From: Cyclobacteriaceae bacterium
GTDB lineage: Bacteria > Bacteroidota > Bacteroidia > Cytophagales > Cyclobacteriaceae
Assembly (NCBI GenBank): GCA_025363495.1
Contig: JANYDR010000467.1
Location: 1-8,239 of the forward strand
Direction: 5' to 3'
Length of the DNA: 8,239 nucleotides
Shown here: positions 5,630-8,239 of the stretch, piece after piece
Numbering within the stretch: position 1 is the first letter of the stretch
How the letters are laid out: every line of letters starts with the position of its first letter
Made by a program: the position numbers and the translations under genes
Notes under the pieces: generated by a model
The model's database searches: none
The model's input: the letters and a program-made list of their open reading frames with translations, nothing else
What the model was told of the DNA's origin: nothing

Positions 5630-6670
5630 TCAACCATTTAAATTATATTTCATAATTACTCCATGTGGTCCGTCCTTGATTCGCTCAATGTCAAATACAT
5701 CTCCTGAGGGACCCTTACGCTGTTCAAGGATTACCTCAATGGAACTATAGTCCTTCTTATCCAGCGTTAGACCAAACAATCTTAGATTCTCATCCAGGTG
5801 ATCCGTTGTCCTTGCACCAATAATAATTCCGGCTACTTGCTGCCGGTCAAGCATGTAGCGGGACGCAACGTTGGAAATACTTACGTGATGTTTATCGGCA
5901 ATAATTTTTAGTGTTCTGAGTAATGATTGAAATAAATCCCAGCCTCCGAATTCATCAATCATTAATTTATATTTCACCAGCGACCGGTTTTCAAAAGGAG
6001 GGGATGGCTCCGCAACACCGAGCCATTGTTCACTTATAAAACCTCCCGCCACTGTTCCATAACACAGCAAATGGATATTGTTCTTTGCACAAAGCTTGAT
6101 CAATCCTTTTTCCGGACGATGATCCAACAAAGAGTACTGTACCTGCAAGGTCGATAAGGGAATTCCAGCTTCAACCATATCTTTGACAGCCCTTGAATTA
6201 AAATTTGTTCCGGATATCAGATTAATTTTACCTGCTTGCTGCAGTTCTTTTAGCCAGTAAGCTGTTTCCACCCAACGCGGGACCGTGTATGTCCACCAGC
6301 TGAACTGAACCATGTCAAGACGTTCTTTACCAAGGCGCTTTAGTGAGCGATCAACAATTCGTTCAACATAAGTTTTACTTATTTTAGCCAGTGCATCGTA
6401 ATCAGGCACGAACTTGGTAAGGACTTTGATATCATCATTGCTACCGAATCTTTCCTTGCGAGCCGCCAGGAACTTTCCAATCAACTCTTCAACACCGGTA
6501 TAAATATCTGCACAATCAAACGCAGTAATTCCCTTTTCGGCAAAAGCAAACATTCCATCTACTGGGTCCTCCTTTATTCCATGACTATGTCCTGAGGATA
6601 ATTGCCACCCGCCTTTTATAATCCGTGAGATAGAGAAGTCCGGTGCTAATTCAAATTTTTCTACGCTCAT
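5630..6670 (-). CDS. Aldo/keto reductase family protein with altered catalytic tetrad
   Basis: A 346-residue cytoplasmic protein with the (beta/alpha)8-barrel signature of the aldo/keto reductases, which reduce carbonyls using NADPH. Three tetrad residues are visible: Asp52 and Tyr57 in FDCADIYTG and Lys86 in VLTKF. The fourth, normally His in DLxxxH, is Ser124 in LDMVQFSWW. Its codon reads AGC, far from a His codon, so this is not a single-base error. Downstream, SGTNFNS (153-159), QVQYSLLDHRP (176-186) and the cofactor-phosphate region GARTTDHLDENL (285-296) match the family. Length and ends look complete. The Ser may mean slowed or altered chemistry, or a binding role like that of Kv-beta subunits, which also lack this His. 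Substrate is unknown. A TIGR04076-family gene lies 94 bp upstream in the same direction and may belong with it. Confidence 0.9.
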   Translation of the reverse strand: MSVEKFELAPDFSISRIIKGGWQLSSGHSHGIKEDPVDGMFAFAEKGITAFDCADIYTGVEELIGKFLAARKERFGSNDDIKVLTKFVPDYDALAKISKTYVERIVDRSLKRLGKERLDMVQFSWWTYTVPRWVETAYWLKELQQAGKINLISGTNFNSRAVKDMVEAGIPLSTLQVQYSLLDHRPEKGLIKLCAKNNIHLLCYGTVAGGFISEQWLGVAEPSPPFENRSLVKYKLMIDEFGGWDLFQSLLRTLKIIADKHHVSISNVASRYMLDRQQVAGIIIGARTTDHLDENLRLFGLTLDKKDYSSIEVILEQRKGPSGDVFDIERIKDGPHGVIMKYNLNG

Positions 6671-6764
6671 GAATTTCTAATCTTAAATATTACGAACTTT
6701 TAAAACAGACTACTAACATTTGAGATAATCAATATGCTCAAGTCAACGCCTGGCACATCAATTT

Positions 6765-7118
6765 CTACTCAATCCAATCATTTTTATCAGGCAACGGCAC
6801 GATAGTAGTTTCGGAACGCTTGAACGTCTGCTTACCAATCCGTGAAATCTTAAAACGTGCTCCGCAATGTGGATCAGGGCAGGCAATAATGTGATCCGTT
6901 GCCATCCAGTCAAGCCGGTTTAAGGGACGTTGCTTGGCAGGAAGCAATGGGAGAAGTGCCGCTAGGGCATATAGTGAAAATGGGCGGTCATTTTTGAAAT
7001 GTAGGTTCTCCCCCCGGACTTCAAAGGCATCTCCCAACTGATGGCTGCATACAAAAGGTTTATCGCCTTCGATTACCTCCACCTTCAGGTCGTATAAAAC
7101 AAAACTTGAGTCCTCCAT
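6765..7118 (-). CDS. TIGR04076 family small protein
   Basis: A 117-residue protein recognised by the layout of the TIGR04076 family: an opening beta segment YDLKVEVIEG (9-18), a Cys24-containing CSHQLGD turn followed by FEV, a central ALLPLLPAKQRP stretch (54-65), Trp71, and a closing CPDPHCGARFKI segment (80-91). Cys24, Cys80 and Cys85, with His26 and His84 nearby, could bind a metal or be redox-active, but no function is established for the family. It is soluble, with no signal peptide. The gene comes first in a minus-strand run with the aldo/keto reductase 94 bp downstream. I recall TIGR04076 genes lying next to oxidoreductases elsewhere, though this is unverified. It diverges from the serine hydrolase gene, and a TATATTTC box lies 24 bp before the start. 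Confidence 0.85.
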   Translation of the reverse strand: MEDSSFVLYDLKVEVIEGDKPFVCSHQLGDAFEVRGENLHFKNDRPFSLYALAALLPLLPAKQRPLNRLDWMATDHIIACPDPHCGARFKISRIGKQTFKRSETTIVPLPDKNDWIE

Positions 7119-7141
7119 AAATTATTCGTTTTATCTCCTGC

Positions 7142-7149
7142 GAAATATA
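7142..7149 (-). promoter_or_regulatory. Candidate -7 box of the TIGR04076 gene
   Basis: TATATTTC on the minus strand (7149 to 7142) matches TAnnTTTG at all but the final base. It ends exactly 24 bp before the start codon, the same distance as the perfect box of the ABC-F gene. No good TTTG is seen 19 bp upstream; the closest is TTG at 16 bp. The identical spacing is the main support. Confidence 0.35.
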
Positions 7150-7230
7150 CTATCAAATCATATGACAATGCAGCCGGCCCTTGATTTTACTGAATTTAAA
7201 AAGCATATTACTAAGCCAAATTTTACCCCC

Positions 7231-8239
7231 ATGAAATATTTACTTATTGCAATCGTCACCATATTTCTATTGCCCTCTTGTTCAGAAAAAAAGTCCAAAA
7301 GCATGTTGCATGGCGAAAATTCTGATCTGATTGCAGGCACTCCAAAGACGTCAACACTAAAGAAGCATACCGCCGATACGTTTAGGATAAATATCGACAG
7401 CGGGGCGTATGTATATGGGGTTGCTGACCAGCTTACCGCTGATGTAATAGTGGAAATTTATGATCCCAACAAAAAGAAACTGCTCTCCTTCGATGCTTCT
7501 GCCGAAGGCCCGGAGCCTTACAGTTTTAAGACTCTTAAAACTGGTATCCATAAGATCGTAGTGCTTCCCTTTGAAGAAACCGAAGGTAACTATTCCATTA
7601 CCGTGACTAACGCTGATAAAATATTGACCGATCCGGACGGCAGACTTTCGCAAATCATTACTGCGATGGGAGGGACCGACGGGGTTAAGCCTGGTTTTGC
7701 AGTGGCAGTTCAGCAAGACGGAAAAATCATCTACAGCAAAGCTTCCGGTTACGCCAATGTAGAGAACGATATTAAAATAACACCTTCGACAGTTTTTCAT
7801 ATAGCTTCGATATCAAAACAGTTCACAGCCTTCGCCATCGCGTTACTTGCAGATCAGGGCAAGCTTTCACCTAACGATGATATTCGGAAGTATCTACCTG
7901 AGCTAAATGATTTTGGAACTCCAATAACTATTAATCACCTCGTTCATCACACCAGTGGACTTCGCGATCAATGGACTCTCCTTCGAATGGCTGGATGGAG
8001 AATGGATGATGTAATAACTCACAATCAAATCATGCGGATTGTAAGTCGCCAAAAAGAACTGAATTTTAAACCGGGTGAAGAATATCTTTATTGCAATACC
8101 GGCTTTACACTAATGGCTGAAATCGTTAGCCGGGTAAGTGGCAAACCTTTTCCGCTGTGGATGCAAGAGAATGTTTTTGTGCCTCTTGGAATGAAAAACA
8201 CGCTGTTCTATGATGACCACGAAAAAATTGTAAGCAACA
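7231..8239 (+). CDS. Lipoprotein serine hydrolase, beta-lactamase/PBP fold (3' end cut off)
   Basis: 336 codons are visible before the window ends. Residues 1-17 form a lipoprotein signal (MKYLLIAIVTIFLLPSC) with Cys17 as the likely lipidated residue, so it probably sits in the outer or inner membrane facing the periplasm. Residues about 45-128 form a beta-rich segment ending GNYSITV, like the PPC (pre-peptidase C-terminal) domain of secreted enzymes. From about 140 the class C beta-lactamase/DD-peptidase-like domain begins. It has the SxxK motif S193-ISK196 with the nucleophile Ser193, HHTSGL (239-244) and Y287-C-N289 as the YxN motif. Likely activities are esterase, D-aminopeptidase or peptidoglycan peptidase; true antibiotic hydrolysis is possible but cannot be inferred. 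In-frame ATGs at 7162 and 7168 would add 21-23 residues, but the signal peptide favours 7231. It is divergent from the TIGR04076 gene. Confidence 0.9.
   Translation, partial: MKYLLIAIVTIFLLPSCSEKKSKSMLHGENSDLIAGTPKTSTLKKHTADTFRINIDSGAYVYGVADQLTADVIVEIYDPNKKKLLSFDASAEGPEPYSFKTLKTGIHKIVVLPFEETEGNYSITVTNADKILTDPDGRLSQIITAMGGTDGVKPGFAVAVQQDGKIIYSKASGYANVENDIKITPSTVFHIASISKQFTAFAIALLADQGKLSPNDDIRKYLPELNDFGTPITINHLVHHTSGLRDQWTLLRMAGWRMDDVITHNQIMRIVSRQKELNFKPGEEYLYCNTGFTLMAEIVSRVSGKPFPLWMQENVFVPLGMKNTLFYDDHEKIVSN

Noticed and set aside
7162..7230. Upstream in-frame ATGs (7162, 7168) as the start of the serine hydrolase
   Set aside because: They would put 21-23 mostly polar residues before an otherwise good lipoprotein signal peptide, so 7231 is preferred. 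The longer form is not excluded.
7158..7800. Minus-strand frames of 60 and 147 codons opposite the serine hydrolase gene
   Set aside because: The plus-strand frame has a lipoprotein signal, SxxK and YxN motifs. The antisense frames show no family features.

Overview
The window looks like chromosomal DNA from a member of the Bacteroidota, probably a Cytophagales-like soil or freshwater bacterium. Three things support this: an AT-leaning composition, starts without a clear Shine-Dalgarno sequence, and promoter -7 boxes of the Bacteroidota form TAnnTTTG just upstream of genes. One such box is a perfect match ahead of the ABC-F gene. The gap sequences, such as GCCTAAAGC tracts and CCCCGACAAGTCGGGG palindromes, also look like what I remember from that phylum. 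The assignment to order is inference.

Layout. Positions 1-753 hold no credible gene. They contain a dense set of GC-rich palindromes, a 14-bp perfect inverted repeat, a polypurine run and an 11-bp tandem repeat enclosed by a 9-bp inverted repeat. Positions 754-2388 (minus) encode an ABC-F type ATPase that probably acts on ribosomes. A 7-bp repeat tract and its promoter follow. Positions 2578-3561 (plus) encode an importer-type ABC ATPase with a C-terminal TOBE-like domain and no permease nearby. The convergent gap 3562-3743 holds a perfect 16-bp hairpin flanked by 9-bp direct repeats, plus a 13-bp tandem repeat.

Four minus-strand genes come next, in transcription order from 7118 down to 3744: a TIGR04076-family small protein, an aldo/keto reductase, a neurotransmitter:sodium symporter (NSS) family transporter, and a four-helix membrane protein. 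The last two are separated by 6 bp and are almost certainly co-transcribed. A long hairpin separates the reductase from the transporter. At the right edge, running plus and divergent from the TIGR04076 gene, is a lipoprotein serine hydrolase of the beta-lactamase/penicillin-binding protein fold, cut off by the window end.

Working together. The clearest functional unit is the NSS transporter with its small membrane partner. The TIGR04076 protein and the reductase may form a second unit. Nothing here is a clear defence system, prophage or intact mobile element. The most unusual items are the repeat architectures at 511-584 and 3576-3646, a reductase that lacks the catalytic histidine, and unusual residues in the substrate-binding helix of the transporter.
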